A stretch of DNA of 64,000 bases from Penelope pileata. Taxonomy: Eukaryota > Chordata > Aves > Galliformes > Cracidae. The stretch spans positions 169,421 to 233,420 of the forward strand of contig WBMW01000596.1 of assembly GCA_013396635.1 (NCBI GenBank). Reading direction: 5' to 3'. How positions within the stretch are numbered: the first letter of the stretch is position 1; every line of letters begins with the position of its first letter. A model generated the notes under the pieces. It was not told the origin of the DNA. It saw nothing but the letters and a program-made list of their open reading frames with translations, and searched no databases. Positions 50,611 through 63,199 of the stretch are shown here, one piece after another. A program made the translations under genes and the position numbers.

Positions 50611-52359
50611 CGGAGGTATTGCGCTGTTACTATAGGAACCGGCGGGGGGAGGCGGTGGCGGCGCGGCCGCACCCTCTCCCGCCCCCCCTCCCCGTGCCCT
50701 CAATGCCAGCCCGGGCCCTGCATCCAGTCACGGGGCCGCGGGGCAGCCGAGAGCCGGAGAGCGGGGAGCGGCCTTGCCCCGGCCCCTGCGCGCCTGGCGG
50801 GGCTGGGGCCACCGCTAGGTCCCGGGGCTCCCACACGAGGGGAAGGAGAAAAAGAAAAATCGTAATAATTTAAAAATAGTAATAAAAATAACACAAAAAA
50901 AAACACCCAATGGTGGTTGTTTACTGTACCATATGGCTGCAGGGGGAGGGGCGGGGGAAATGTCTGCCAGTTGCTGAACCGGTGCACTCATTATGTCCGA
51001 TGGAGTCACAGTCACCCGCCCGTGCCGCGCTCCGCCGGCGCCCAGTATGGAGGCTTTCCCCTGAATTCCCCCTAGGACCTCAGCCGCGATGTGGGTACAT
51101 GGCTTCTCCTCCTCTCAGCCGCCACCAGAAGCTGAGCTTTCAGGGTGCAGCCTGCCCGGAGGCCCCAAAGCCTCCATTTTGAGCATGGGTGTGCGCGGCG
51201 GGCCCTCGCCAGGAGCGAGTGGCACAGAGCTGGCGGCTCCTGCAGCGCCGGGAGAGGGGCACAAACGCCTCCCTCCTCCCTGCTCTATCTCTGTGCACAT
51301 CTTTTGTTTTGTGGTGTGCAGCATGCAGCCCATTGCCATATGTAACATGTGAAAGGAAAACACCAACAATTTAAATGCTACCAGCATTTTTCTTGGCTTG
51401 GTTTGAGACGAAAAACTGCCCCACCTCAGGGCACCTCTGTGTCTTGCAGACATGTAGGAAGGGTGGTGATGGGATGTTCCTGCCACCAAATGCCACTGAG
51501 AGTGGCATCTGTTGGCCAGGGTCAGTGGGAGTGCTTGGGAACGGCTTTCCTCGCCACGATTCACCAGATAGGTGCTGAACCTCTGGGTCATTGGAGAGCC
51601 AAAGTCCACAGACAGCAGTGTTTGTGGATAGGCAACTGTACTGCTACCCATATTACCTTGTAAAATTGAAGAATTGATTTTTTAAAAGCATGGTTTGCTA
51701 CTTAGCAGACCAGTCCCCCTACTACTGCAGTCAGTGGGATTTTGATGTTGACTTTAGCGGGAACCATTTTTGCCTTTAAAATGGTCTGTTTCACGTCATT
51801 ATGGTAATGCCATTCAGTAGTTCTTAAAATCAGTCTTCTCGGCCTTGGACATGTGGAAAGATTACGGTACAAATTATTTCAGCTCACCTCGTTCACCGCG
51901 TTTCTGCTCGTGTCACGTCCAAAGTTTTGTTTAGATAAATAAGATAGATAACTTATTGCTCCAGATGGCTGTGGGCGGATCAGGCCTAGTAAGTTCTCCA
52001 GTTACGTGTTTTTGAGGTTTGGTTTTTGTCGTGTTGTTGGTGCTGCTTTTTTATTATTATTATTATTACTTCTATTTTACAGAAGCCTACATTTAGCAAC
52101 CCATTTGTAGATCTCCCCTTGTGTGCAGCTTAGACTGCATTTGGTTGCTCACCAAAATAGCGTGCCTTCCAAAGAAAGATTAAAAATATTAAAATGCAGC
52201 CAGCACAGTGAGTGGTTCAGTTCAGCTGATGTTACACAAATGTGCTGAGCCTACTGCCCATAGATAATATACATTTGAAGCCTGGCACCTGCCGTTGGAT
52301 TGGAATTCAAAATGAGAAACAGCAGGCCTCGAGCTCTGGAAATAAAGGCAACATAAGGG
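50611..52359 (+). repeat. Direct duplication, copy 2 (1,749 bp)
   Basis: The second copy is continuous on both sides. It is preceded by 68 bp of unique CpG/GT-rich sequence (50543-50610) and runs on into unique sequence after 52359. It is therefore the better representative of the locus. It covers the 3' half of the CpG island, the X-box, an ATT microsatellite and about 1.2 kb of ordinary AT-rich DNA. Confidence 0.95.
50626..50639. promoter_or_regulatory. RFX X-box consensus match (copy 2)
   Basis: Identical to 48808-48821, brought along by the 1,749-bp duplication. If the duplication is an assembly artefact, there is only one real site. Confidence 0.45.
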
Positions 52360-54342
52360 AAAAAACTGTTCTGCGTCTATTAGTAAATAATAATCTGCAG
52401 CAGCAAAGGCAAATGACAAAGATTGGAGAAAATGTGTAGCTCAGCAGACATCAAATAGATATGGGGGCTATTGTACAACAGGGAACATATTCGCATTCAG
52501 ATTGTGAGGGATGGCCAGCACCTATACTCGGTATTTGCATATCTGTGTAATGACAAGCTTTTTAGCGTCTAGCAACATCCTGCTTAGCTGCTGTCTGCTA
52601 GATCGTGCTGTGATACTCATTCAATTAAATGTTGACTAATAAGCTCCAATTCAAAATAAATACTGGGGAAGATACATAGAATTTGTTCGAAATACTGCTG
52701 AAATGAAATTTCAGTGAAAAAAGGCAATAAAAAAGTAATCATGTTTCATCTTCCTCACGTTTTCCAGGCAGTTTGAATTGTTAGGTGATTAATATCTTAC
52801 GGTCGTGCTTTGTTTGTTGGTGGCCGACAGGTATGCTTAGCTGCATAAATACTGGTTTTGAAAATCAATAGTAGTCTTATTACCAAACTAACAGGAAGCA
52901 CTGTCCTTATTTTGCCTGGTTTATTTCATTAGCTTTATCATTGTTATTCTGAAGTTTGTAATAACGTGTTTTCCAGGCTGAGCTTACTTTCCCCAGCCTC
53001 CACCCCTCCCAAAGTTCACTCACTTTCTTTAGTATGAGCTCACGGGGAGCTATTAAGTGAAAGTTTGTTTATCCTCGGTTTGCTTTAACACTTTACCCCA
53101 TTTGTTCTCTCGTCTGGCTTTTCTTTCAGTCTTATTAGAAGCAGTGCTTCTCTCATGTAAATACAGCTCAAAGAACATGGAAAAGGGAAGGAGATCTGAA
53201 TTCTCCCCATAGTGCATGTCCTAATGAAAAATCCGTAGAAATGGGAGAATATTTAAAAGCAAGCAAACGAAGTACCTCAGCAGTGACTGAGGATAAGCAT
53301 ATGCATTGTGCGTGTTTCGCAGGGAAGGGGAGAGGATGAGGTACACACCTCTAATGTACTGGGTATGAGGAGTTTAAAGGACTAAAGTCAGGCTGAACAG
53401 CCAGGATGTTGGGATTTCTGCAATGGGGAGCTGTCTGTACAGTGCTCTGGCATTGCAGAAGATTATACGCTAACCAAGGATGTGAGGGCTGCTCACTTCA
53501 AGCAGTATTTTACAGCCGGGGTTGGCCTTTCTGGAATTAAGCCTTTGTGTGGGCTTTTATATGCTTTATAAACTCATTTGTACATTTGTTAAGCACTGGT
53601 GTATGCCATTGGAATACCTTATGGCAAAGAGGGCTAGCAGTTACAGGTAAATAATTCTTTACAAATGGAGGAACTTTATTTGAGCGTGTCCTATTGATAG
53701 CCCAGCCACTGCCACCCAGCCAAGCGATACGGACTGCGCAGGCACTGAGTGCGCAGGGTGGGTGCTTTCTGGGTGCCTCCCACTGGAGGACTGCACCGTG
53801 CCTTTGAAGCAGGGGCATCATCTCTGTGCCAAAAATATCTATAGGCCTTCTGCTTGCCCTGTCCCAGAGGGGAATTTTATCCTGTACCATTTAGAATGAC
53901 AGAAACGGTCCTGGAGCTCTTGGGTTTCACCATCTTAACTCCTTCTAACATCCTACAGCTACAGTTTTTCATCTCATTTGTAGGTCTCTTAGTTCACTCT
54001 TTGGATCTACCAGGCTAATTACTACTTCACTTTGAATATTTTCACATAACCTTCCACAGCAAGGTTTATTTGCCTGCTTTCATATTATAGCAAACATGAT
54101 AAAGCAAATTTGTGAAAATGTTTATAGTTTGTGTATCTGAAAATTTTCCTGAGCTATCATTTATTAAGAATAAAATTTCTAGAAAAAAAATAAAAATCAG
54201 GTAGTTACCTGTAAATTTATTAACATTCAAAGGTAAATAGCAGAGAAGAAACAGTTCATTAGAATTCTATTAATTAAAATGTTCTACTTATTAATAAAAT
54301 TTGACTTGCTTTCTCCTGTTTAAGAATGCTTTTTTCTTTGCA

Positions 54343-54364
54343 TTTTTTTTTTATTTTTTTTTTT
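54343..54364 (+). repeat. Poly-T (interrupted by one A)
   Basis: A T-rich homopolymer with a single A. Confidence 0.9.
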
Positions 54365-57300
54365 AAGCTTAGGTTTTGAAAACAGCCCTTCAGGTTCAAA
54401 TTGAAATTGTAGGATTCAAGTAGGAGTAGAGTTAAAAGAATATTTTCGGTTCTACAGTTTCCTCAAAGTCCTATGTATCTTGCCGAAATTGGTCTGATTT
54501 GAAGAAAATAATACTACAATTTCCTATATAGAAGGGCAACTAAAAAGGAAGGGAGTAGTTTTATTTTAACCAGCTTTGTTTAGTTCTAGAACTAGCTTAA
54601 TTTCCATTGCTTTGTTATTTGCTTCAGTACAAATATAACTCCCCGAAAGCTCACCATATGCCAAACCTCTCAGTTACACCAAAACAATGGTAGCCAGGCT
54701 TTTTGCATTGGTAGAGCAAAGTGGAGGCTTTGTGTAGGTTTTCTAAAATAGCGGTGTCACAGTCCAATGAGTTTACAATTTACGTCTTTTTGAGAAATTC
54801 TGGGTTTTCTGATGCGTCCCTGCAGAACTATTCTGTCTACTTGCGGGACAGTCCCAGATTTAGACTAAAAGTGGTAACTGGAACGGGATCTGTCTAAACT
54901 CCAAGCTTTAGGTGGATGCCTGGCATTGGAGTAGAGTATCCATTAAAAGAAGGCTGAGCTGTTTGCTCACTCTGAATAAAATTCTTTACTATTATGGCAA
55001 CCATGGCTGTGGGGCTTCACTGAACTCTCAGGATATAAAAAGACAAAGATTATCAAAAAGGTGTTAAAAAAAAGCAGGGTGGCTATGTGTAGGTTAAGGG
55101 AGAAGAGAACGAGTTACATTCTTTATTTCGTTCCTCTATTATTTCTTGAGAAATGCAATGAAATGCATCACCAAAATGTATACATGCCATTCTTCCTAGT
55201 AAGGCTGGTTAAAAGCAAAGTCTTCCAAAAATTGTATTCATTTGAATGAGCTAATTTTCCACATAGGTTTGTGCTGAACCTTAAGACACGTGTCAGTCTC
55301 CTTCCGTCTTCCAGACTACGAATATCCTTACAGCAATGAGCCACAGAAACTGCTACTGTCAAGCTGACCAACAAACCATCTAGTCCCAGTCTCCAAGGGA
55401 GTCTGTAAAGATGTTTCAGAGCTCAGTAATTTGCAAGTAAACAAATAAATCCCTAAACAAAATACATTGCATCCCGTTGCATTGTGCACTAATGACCAAA
55501 TTAGTTTCCTTTGCTAGCCTCAACCAACACAAGAAAATATACCCAAAGCTTACTGGTCTGTTTATAGAACTAGACATGAAGCCAGAGCATGAAGGTTGAG
55601 ACCACCGGCAATACTAAAATTCAGGACAAAGGGGAAGGGCATGGGAAGATGGTGGGATTTCACCGCCATCCATGAGACTTGCCTCGTGTTGACTGTATAG
55701 GCTGGAATGCTCTACGGGAAAACACATGGACAGCTGCTGCCTGCCACCAGGTAGTGCAGGTGAAGTGCCATCAGCATGCCAGCACTCCCCCGGGGAACAG
55801 AGGAGGAAGGGCAGCAGCGTCACCTTGTCCTCGGTTCTGCTCCAGCCAGCAAAGCTGAACTGACATAAAGAGCATACTACGTCCTTACAAGTGCCATGGA
55901 GCTATCACTCTCTTGTGAAATCCTTGGAAGAGATTTTGGCTGAATCAGTCAGAGTTTCTCCTAGGGCTGCAATGCAGACTTTCCATCCCCAATGCTAAGG
56001 TTATACAACAGTGGCCTAGCTTTGAATTTACCTTGTAAGATAGTTGTCAAAAGAGTCTCAGAGGATGGAACAGGATGAAAAAGAGTGGCTGCTGGATTTT
56101 CTTTCTGCTGTTCATCAGTGTTTACACCGCACCGTTTCTCTCAACTTCTCTCTACCTTTTTACAGATCCATTTTCTACTGTGCATTTTCTCTTAACGTTC
56201 ATCTTTCTGTGTGGTGCAGCCAAATAAAATGTATTGGGATACCCTTTTCTTTAATTAGCTTAGCTACCTTCCCTGGACCTTTCATCTGTCTTGGCCTTTT
56301 AGAGATGAGGTAAATGCACTCAGCATGTTATTAAAGGCAAGGGCATATCATTTAATTAATGAGAAAAATAAGTTTTCACTATTATTCTCTATACTTTTCC
56401 TGATGCTGTGCTTATTTAAGATATGCACTTATTGATTTGTTTGAAATTATTCCTAAATACTTCCCCTGAGATGTTGTGCTAAATCTGTACATTTAAAATG
56501 TGATTGAAAAGCTTGAAGTCTTCCATCCCTTTCAGAAAGCTAGTGCCACAATGGCATGAGATGTAAATTATCTGGCAGTGGTCTGTACAGAACTCTGCCT
56601 GCCGTAATTTCTCCTTTTGTCCTTTGTTACAATATTTCTATTCTCCTTCCCGATTCTTCCTTGACTTGCTTAATATAATTAATCTGTATTTCCCTTCAGT
56701 GTGGAAACCCCTTTATTTGTCTTTGTTTATCTGTATACTTAATATATATGTATGCGCATTTGTGCACATTGGACTGTCACTCAGTCACTTCCTGTGGTTT
56801 TCCAATTTTTCACCGGCTTTAAATTGTCAACGCAACCGAAGTTTCAGCCTATCTTTAGCAAAGTCAGTACCAGAGTATTTTGATTTCACAAGGAAGCCAC
56901 AACAAAATTTTCACCTGGAAATTACTTCTGAATATGACAGGTAAGAGGAATGTAATGAACCCTTACAAATTCCAAACTAGTAGCATCAACCAGGTGCAGT
57001 TCATATTGACACGTAACAGCTCTAGTATTAATGATTTTCTTATTGACTTTTTTTTCTAGAGGCGAAATATGGTTTGGTCGTCTTTCACTTCTATCAACTA
57101 TCTTTACCACCTTGTTTTTTCTCTTTCTAATACATTTTGGCTATCCTCCAATATCATCACTGTATGTAGTGGCTAATGATATATTTTAATAATATTTTGG
57201 TTACTTTGTTCTTGAGTTCTTCAATGTTCTTGGATTTGCATTATTCCTGGTGATCTACTGCAATTTAATACCTCGATTCACCATCACCTTTATTCCTCAA

Positions 57301-60300
57301 CTTTTGACAATTCTTCAGTTTCATCACCTGAAAAATGTAAACCCAGGATACGTATTTCCTCATCATTACTCGCAACGGAGAAGATATGCACAGAAAAATG
57401 AAGTTTTGTGAAACCTTTTTATCCTCTTTGATCGTCTTCCCTGTCTGCTGAAACCTCTGGCCATACCTTAGCTGTTCTTCTCTTGATGTATGAAATGGCT
57501 GTAGAATTACTTGGTAGTTCCTCATCTTCTATCAGATCAGAGTAGTAATCATTCAAAAGTCTGATTTCTCATGTACCAGTACAATTCTACTTTACCCTAT
57601 AGATAGATCATGATTTAGTGGCAGTTCCTTCAGCTCTGGATCTGCCTTGAACAAAAGTTTTCCACAAAATCCACTCAGCATATCGCTAGTGGCACACGTG
57701 TAAGTCCACAGGCAACAGTGAGAGCAATCCCAACACTTACTCATTTGGAAATTGTGTGGTGAGTTAGAGCTATGCATTGTTTAAGTACAAGTGGCCTCAT
57801 CCCTTAATTTTTGAAGTACAGTGAAAATATTACAGTATCCATCTCTCGTCGTATTAAAGACTTTGGATTAACAAAATTTACCAAACTTTCAGACACATCA
57901 TAAACCTTACTGGGAATATAAAGACGTATAACCTCTCATTTCCTAGAGGAGCCTAATTACAGCTTCTCAAGTCAAAAAGGCTGAATGAGTTTCATCCTAG
58001 CCTCTAGTGGGTCACTTAATAAAAATTGTCCTTCCAAGACAATGCAGAATATTTATTTCTGAAAAAAAGCATTTGCTTGAGGCCAAGGCTTCTACAGCTC
58101 AGATTTACTATGTAAAACGTTCACTACAGATAGCGCCTTAAGTTGACGAGTATCCACAAATACAACCAAATGGTACAAGTCCCACCATTCAATTTCAGCA
58201 ACTAGCTTTAATCACTGCACGTGCACATAGTAACTGTCAGGCTTTGCAGCTTGCAGAATTATTGAATAAGCAGTTAGAAGCCTGGACAACTACCTGTGCT
58301 TAAAGCGGTAATCTCTGAGGAAGTCCATTGCATCCGGAAGAATGTCCAATGCTATAACTTGTAGCAAGTCCTTCTTGCCTACCTGGGTATGTTATGTTCA
58401 TAAGCCATTAAAAAATACCTTGCTGGTGGAAATGTGAGGTTGCGAGGCATATCTATTTAAGCAGAACAAAAATGTGATTTAAGAAAGCTGCAGGAATCAC
58501 ATTCACTGCTGCTGCCGGGCAATGCCAGCAACTCCCATGCACCAGCTAGTATCATCCCCTGAGTTTTTTAAAGCCAGGGAGGCCTCTGACAGATCTAAAA
58601 TGACATATTCAAGATCAAAACATCTTTTATGTTCCGTGCAGCCTGTTTTGGAAGCTGTTGATCAGGGTCACCTATGCAACAAAGAATAAAAGATTTCTGT
58701 GACGCTCTGCAGTGCATGGGAAGTTGCAGAATCTGGTGGGATCTTCCTGGAGATCCATGTCTCCTGGCATGCTATCTCATGATCTTTCTCCACACCAAGC
58801 TTATTGATATCTCTCTTCAACATCTGCCCTGCTTGTTCTGTTCCTCTGTTACCAGCAAGCTCTCAATAGCCATATTGTGTGTCCTGGGAAAGATCAGGAC
58901 CAAAATGGCTTCCTTCAGACCAAAACCAACAGCTGCTAGTTGCCTCCTTTCAACAGCAGACCAAAACTTTCCTACTGTAAGTAAGGTTTGATGTCAGCCA
59001 ATTCTAATTTATTTCTGTAGTGTGAAATTAAGTTTGTATCATTAACTCAGGCATCGTCCAGCACTTGCCTTCTTCCCCTGTTTATCAGAAGTGCTTTCTC
59101 TACATGGAGTCCTTCAAAGTACAAATGTGTGGCATCTCCAGATTGCAGCTCCTTTCTGTCTGCAGCATTGAACAGGAACAGTGGTGAACACCCCAGAATT
59201 TAGAGAGGGAAGCAAACTATGAGCATTTAAAGATCAGACAAATTACCATTAGGTTGTACTGGTAGGTATCAGCCCATTCTTGCAGTAACTTACTAGCAAA
59301 TGCCTTCTTACGTCTCTTACTGATCTCTTAGCTGTGTAGCTACAGAAACGATACTTGCTATCTAGTATTTACTAGTATTACAGAAGGAGCACTTTAAAAT
59401 ATCCCTGCCTAAAATTTTGCTCTTTGGCTCATGTTTCTTTGGAAAATTCTAGCTCAACATTGTTACTGGGAAATCTCAAATCCTCCTCTCCCGTTGCCTC
59501 TCTGTCACACGCATGCGAGGAGATAGCATCTTACATATGGCCTGTAACATTTTTCAGTTTCAGGACAGAGCTATTCTCTTTATTCAGGAACACTTTGCTG
59601 AATGTCTGCATTAAGAGTTGCCAACTAAACCGGTTTCGTTCCATCTGCTCGGACCATTTTCCAGCACTATCTGTCTGATTCACCAGCCTCCCTCCTCACA
59701 GAGCCCATGGGGAGGCCTGAGAGCGGCAGGACGGAGGGCATGGGTAACTGGGGGCTCTGGAGACCTGAGCTGGGAAAACATGGCTGTCAGAAAAATGGGA
59801 CAGATACGGCAGGGCTTGAACACAGCTGCTGAGCCCAGAAGGTACATTTAACAGGACTGTAAACTACCGCAGAAATGTACCCTGGGATAAATCACAGCTC
59901 ACCCTCACATCACCTTTCTGTGGCACTTTACTCCCCTGATGTGTTGGCAGTTAGTGGACTGCAGAGCTGCCAATACGTGCGTTTGACAACCCCTTTTTGA
60001 TACTGATGTCTGCAAAACCAAAGAGAAACACAATGAAGCAAATATTTGCATTTTCAGATGGCTATAAAGTTCCCCCAAATAATAATCATAATTTAAAACG
60101 TAAGATAATTTATAGCACCATATTTAGACATGCAGCTTTTTTATGCTGTGATCTGTTTCCTTTATGATATTGTCCCCAAGCAAACTAATTTATATAAAGT
60201 CAAATGAACCATAAACTTACACGCCCATCCACTGTTCATCACTAACAGAACAAGAGGTGGGCTGGGATACGCCCTGTTCTGCAGAGCTGGCTGCCCTGTA

Positions 60301-60616
60301 ATTTGTAAGCCCTAAATCCTGTAATCAGATTCAGTAGGACAGCCCTGCGTGTGTTGGGCCTCGCTGTTCTGCTTCATCCAAGACGTACCAGGCCCTGCTG
60401 GACAGAGTGTGGTTTCTGATGAAAGCTCATTCTGTGCCCGTAGTTGGAAAATATAGAAGAAGGCACGGGAAAATTTGTCCATTAAGCTGGGGATTTCGTT
60501 AGAGTCTGTGGAGTCGTTCCAAAGTAAAAATGACACAAAAGCAGTCTGAACCCGGTGTTTGAGGTTACATCCAATAGTTTGCTAATACAGTGTACGTTCT
60601 GTATCAGAACCACATC

Positions 60617-60670
60617 AGGGAATCACAGGATCATTAAGGTTGGAAAAGACCTCTAAGATCATCTTGTGTC
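60617..60670 (-). mobile_element. CR1 3' tail, sense to NOL4
   Basis: Plus-strand 'aatcacaggatcattaaggt' 'tggaaaagacctctaagatc' 'atctt' is the reverse complement of the CR1 terminal segment. It is only about 50 bp long. Confidence 0.85.
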
Positions 60671-61174
60671 TCACAATCATTTGGGCGGTTCTGCTTTGTA
60701 GAACAGTTCTGCTTAGGACCTGCTTGGGCCATGATTTTGTAACTTATCTTTAAATCAAGCTTGATTTTAGGAGTCATATTTACATCTACAGAAGACGTAA
60801 AACAAGAGAAAGAGAAGTGGCAAAAATATATTTTTTTCCCAGTTGCCATTCAATAAATAATTCCAGGTGAAGAACTATGCAGAAAATGCACACAAAAAAT
60901 CCACCGTAAAAATCACGTGTACGGTTTGGAAAGACGCTGTGCTGGTAATATTAGCTCCTCACATCCATATGGATTGAGAGTGCCAACCATTAAAAGCCGA
61001 TAGCAGTAGCTGTCAGCCATTTGGCATATTTGTTGGCTTAGCACGTGCATGCAGTGTGCCTCAGCCAGGCATCATCTCACTGTTCTCATAAAGCACAGCT
61101 TGGGCTTAATGAAAGAAAATGCAGGATGATGACAGCAGCAAGCAGAAAAGTTGCAAAGCGAGATGTTCACCGAG

Positions 61175-61186
61175 TTGCATATGCAA
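61175..61186. promoter_or_regulatory. Palindromic POU/octamer-like site
   Basis: TTGCATATGCAA is a perfect 12-bp palindrome containing two overlapping ATGCAA half-sites. It is close to the MORE-type element (ATGCATATGCAT) bound by POU-factor dimers. It lies in repeat-free sequence. Binding is inferred. Confidence 0.35.
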
Positions 61187-61589
61187 ACGCCGCGCTGTGT
61201 GTTGTCCCACTCGGGACCTAAAATGGCTGTTTTGCAGGGGCTGTTGTTGCTTGGTGACCAACAGTGCATCTCCTAGGCCACAGAGGGATGTGAACATTCA
61301 GAAATCAATTTGTTCCTGTTGCTCTTGAGGAGACCATACACGAAAATAGTCGAAGCCAACACATCATCATCCGTGCATTCTCCTTGCTGGCATGCTTAAA
61401 CGTGGCATTTGAGGCAGGCCTGCGATTTGGAGCTCCTTACCAACCAGAGGAGGAAGCAGCAGAATAAATCCTCGTGTGATGCTGTCCACAGAATGTGAAA
61501 GTAGACCCAGCCTCAGCTACTGCGAGGCTGTGAGGTACCCTCGCTTCAATTAAGTCTGTGTTGTACATCTAGCCTGTTCCGGTGCAACC

Positions 61590-61930
61590 TCCCAGTTGCT
61601 ATCAGGCTCTCTTTCTTTCATTAGAATCAAGTAGTTAATTAGCCCCAGCCTGTCCTCTCTCCTTCTCTCCTTCCCTTTAACGCAGCAGTAATGATGTCTA
61701 ATTACCAGCAGCAGTGGATTACAGCACCATCAGGAGCAAATCTCTCTGGCTGACAGCAAAGCTGAGCAGCAAATCTTAAAGCTTCAAGGAGAGAATAATT
61801 CCTAACAAAGTATTTGGGTATTATTTGCTTGGTTTTGACCAGCTTGTGACTTTAGAGTCCAACTTGTAATTTCATCCATCCCGGTATTGCAGAGGGAGCA
61901 CTCGTGCTGCCAGCAGTGATTAATTTTAAA
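61590..61930. promoter_or_regulatory. Homeodomain-motif cluster (candidate enhancer)
   Basis: TTAATTAG at 61635-61642, CTAATTAC at 61698-61705, an OTX/PITX-type GGATTA at 61716-61721 and GATTAATTTT at about 61918 lie within 300 bp of sequence without recognisable repeats. Such clusters are common in conserved non-coding elements of neuronal genes. AT-rich DNA also yields them by chance, and conservation cannot be judged here. Confidence 0.3.
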
Positions 61931-62214
61931 TTGAAATTACTTTTACCTATGGTGAGATCAAGTGATGCACAGGAGAGGGAGAGGACGAGGGAGGCAGTCA
62001 CAGTTTGGGGATCCGTTTCTGTTTGCAGCTCTCTCTGGATGAGCTCAAATGTATGCAATAGTGGTAAGAAAAAAATAACAGCGGGGATATCTCTAAATGA
62101 TCATAAATTAATAAACTCTTCAATAATTAGCAAGAGTCAAAGAAATGAGAGGTTGGGCTTTAAAGGCTTACTGACAATTACTGCCCGGTGACAATCTGGT
62201 ATTTCCTCCTCTAA

Positions 62215-62375
62215 CTTGTCATTCCTGGCTGGGAGGAGTCCTGCCCTGCGCTGAGCAGTGGAAGCTTTGCCCCGGGACGCGCTGCCCCTGGCCCTGGTGG
62301 GCCTCGCGCAGGGAGCGGCCACACCGCTCTGCACGGAGCTCCTCTGCCTCGCGGGGCGGACACTGACGCCCGCTC
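62215..62375. promoter_or_regulatory. Small CpG-rich block
   Basis: About 160 bp with clear CpG enrichment ('ccccgggacgcgctgcccct', 'ctcgcggggcggacactgac') between AT-rich flanks. No exon is recognised. It may be a minor promoter or enhancer element. Confidence 0.4.
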
Positions 62376-63199
62376 CATGGCTTTAGGATGGCGTTCAGTT
62401 CTCAGAGCTGCCTCTTGCGTACGAGTGCTGAGTGTGGTCTCTCGCTGTTGGACAGTGGATTTGTGCTGGTTGGCAGAAGGAAGGAGGGAAGTTTTCCTAA
62501 AATCAAGACCTTTTCCCTAAGGGTTTGTATGCCCTTGTTTAATTTACACGCAACTATTCTGAAATTGCTTACAGATATGTCCCGCTAACTTTCCTCCCTT
62601 GCTTTCATTGTGATGCCTGCTTGGTCACTTTACCTATCTTGAGATAGCTGTCTCCATACAAACATCCATGCCTACACGCATTTATGCGGACATGCAGTGA
62701 AATTCACCATGAAGGGTACGGACCTCCCAATGAACAACGGTAAGGCCAACAAGGTGCTCCACCTCACACTGAGATCTCCGAAGGAAAAAAAAATGGAATA
62801 TTTGACCTGAAAATGGAAGGGATGCAAGGTGGGACTCCAAGCTCCCATGGAAAGGCAAAGGTGAGAGAAAACGTTGCAATTGGTCATCACCAAATCTCGT
62901 GTCTCGGGGACCCAGGTAAGCCCTTTGTCTTTAAGTCCATCTCGTAGAATTTAGGATAGCCTTTTTGTTTAGTAGGGTGGTCATTGCAATGTTACTCTTA
63001 GAAGTATGACTTTGCTTACACTTTGAACTCACAGTGATGGTCTTAGGAGCAGCAGGTCTCGCCTGCTGGCTCTTCAAAACCATTATTCTAGCAAGCAGAA
63101 GAGATAATAAAAAACACCAACCGAAATGGAGACCTTCACTGTGGACAACTTTGATATAAGCTCCATTTGCTGTCAGATTTCATTGAAAAACACATTTTG

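Larger units (their letters stand above)
50543..50860. promoter_or_regulatory. CpG island continuation in copy 2
   Basis: A GC-rich block equivalent to 48793-49040 plus 68 bp of unique GC/GT-rich sequence that probably belongs in the gap at 48792. On the minus strand a GTAAGG donor-like site (50560-50555) lies in the unique part, just downstream of the X-box as read in the NOL4 direction. That would suit an alternative first exon spliced to the exon at 30430. This is inference. Confidence 0.6.
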
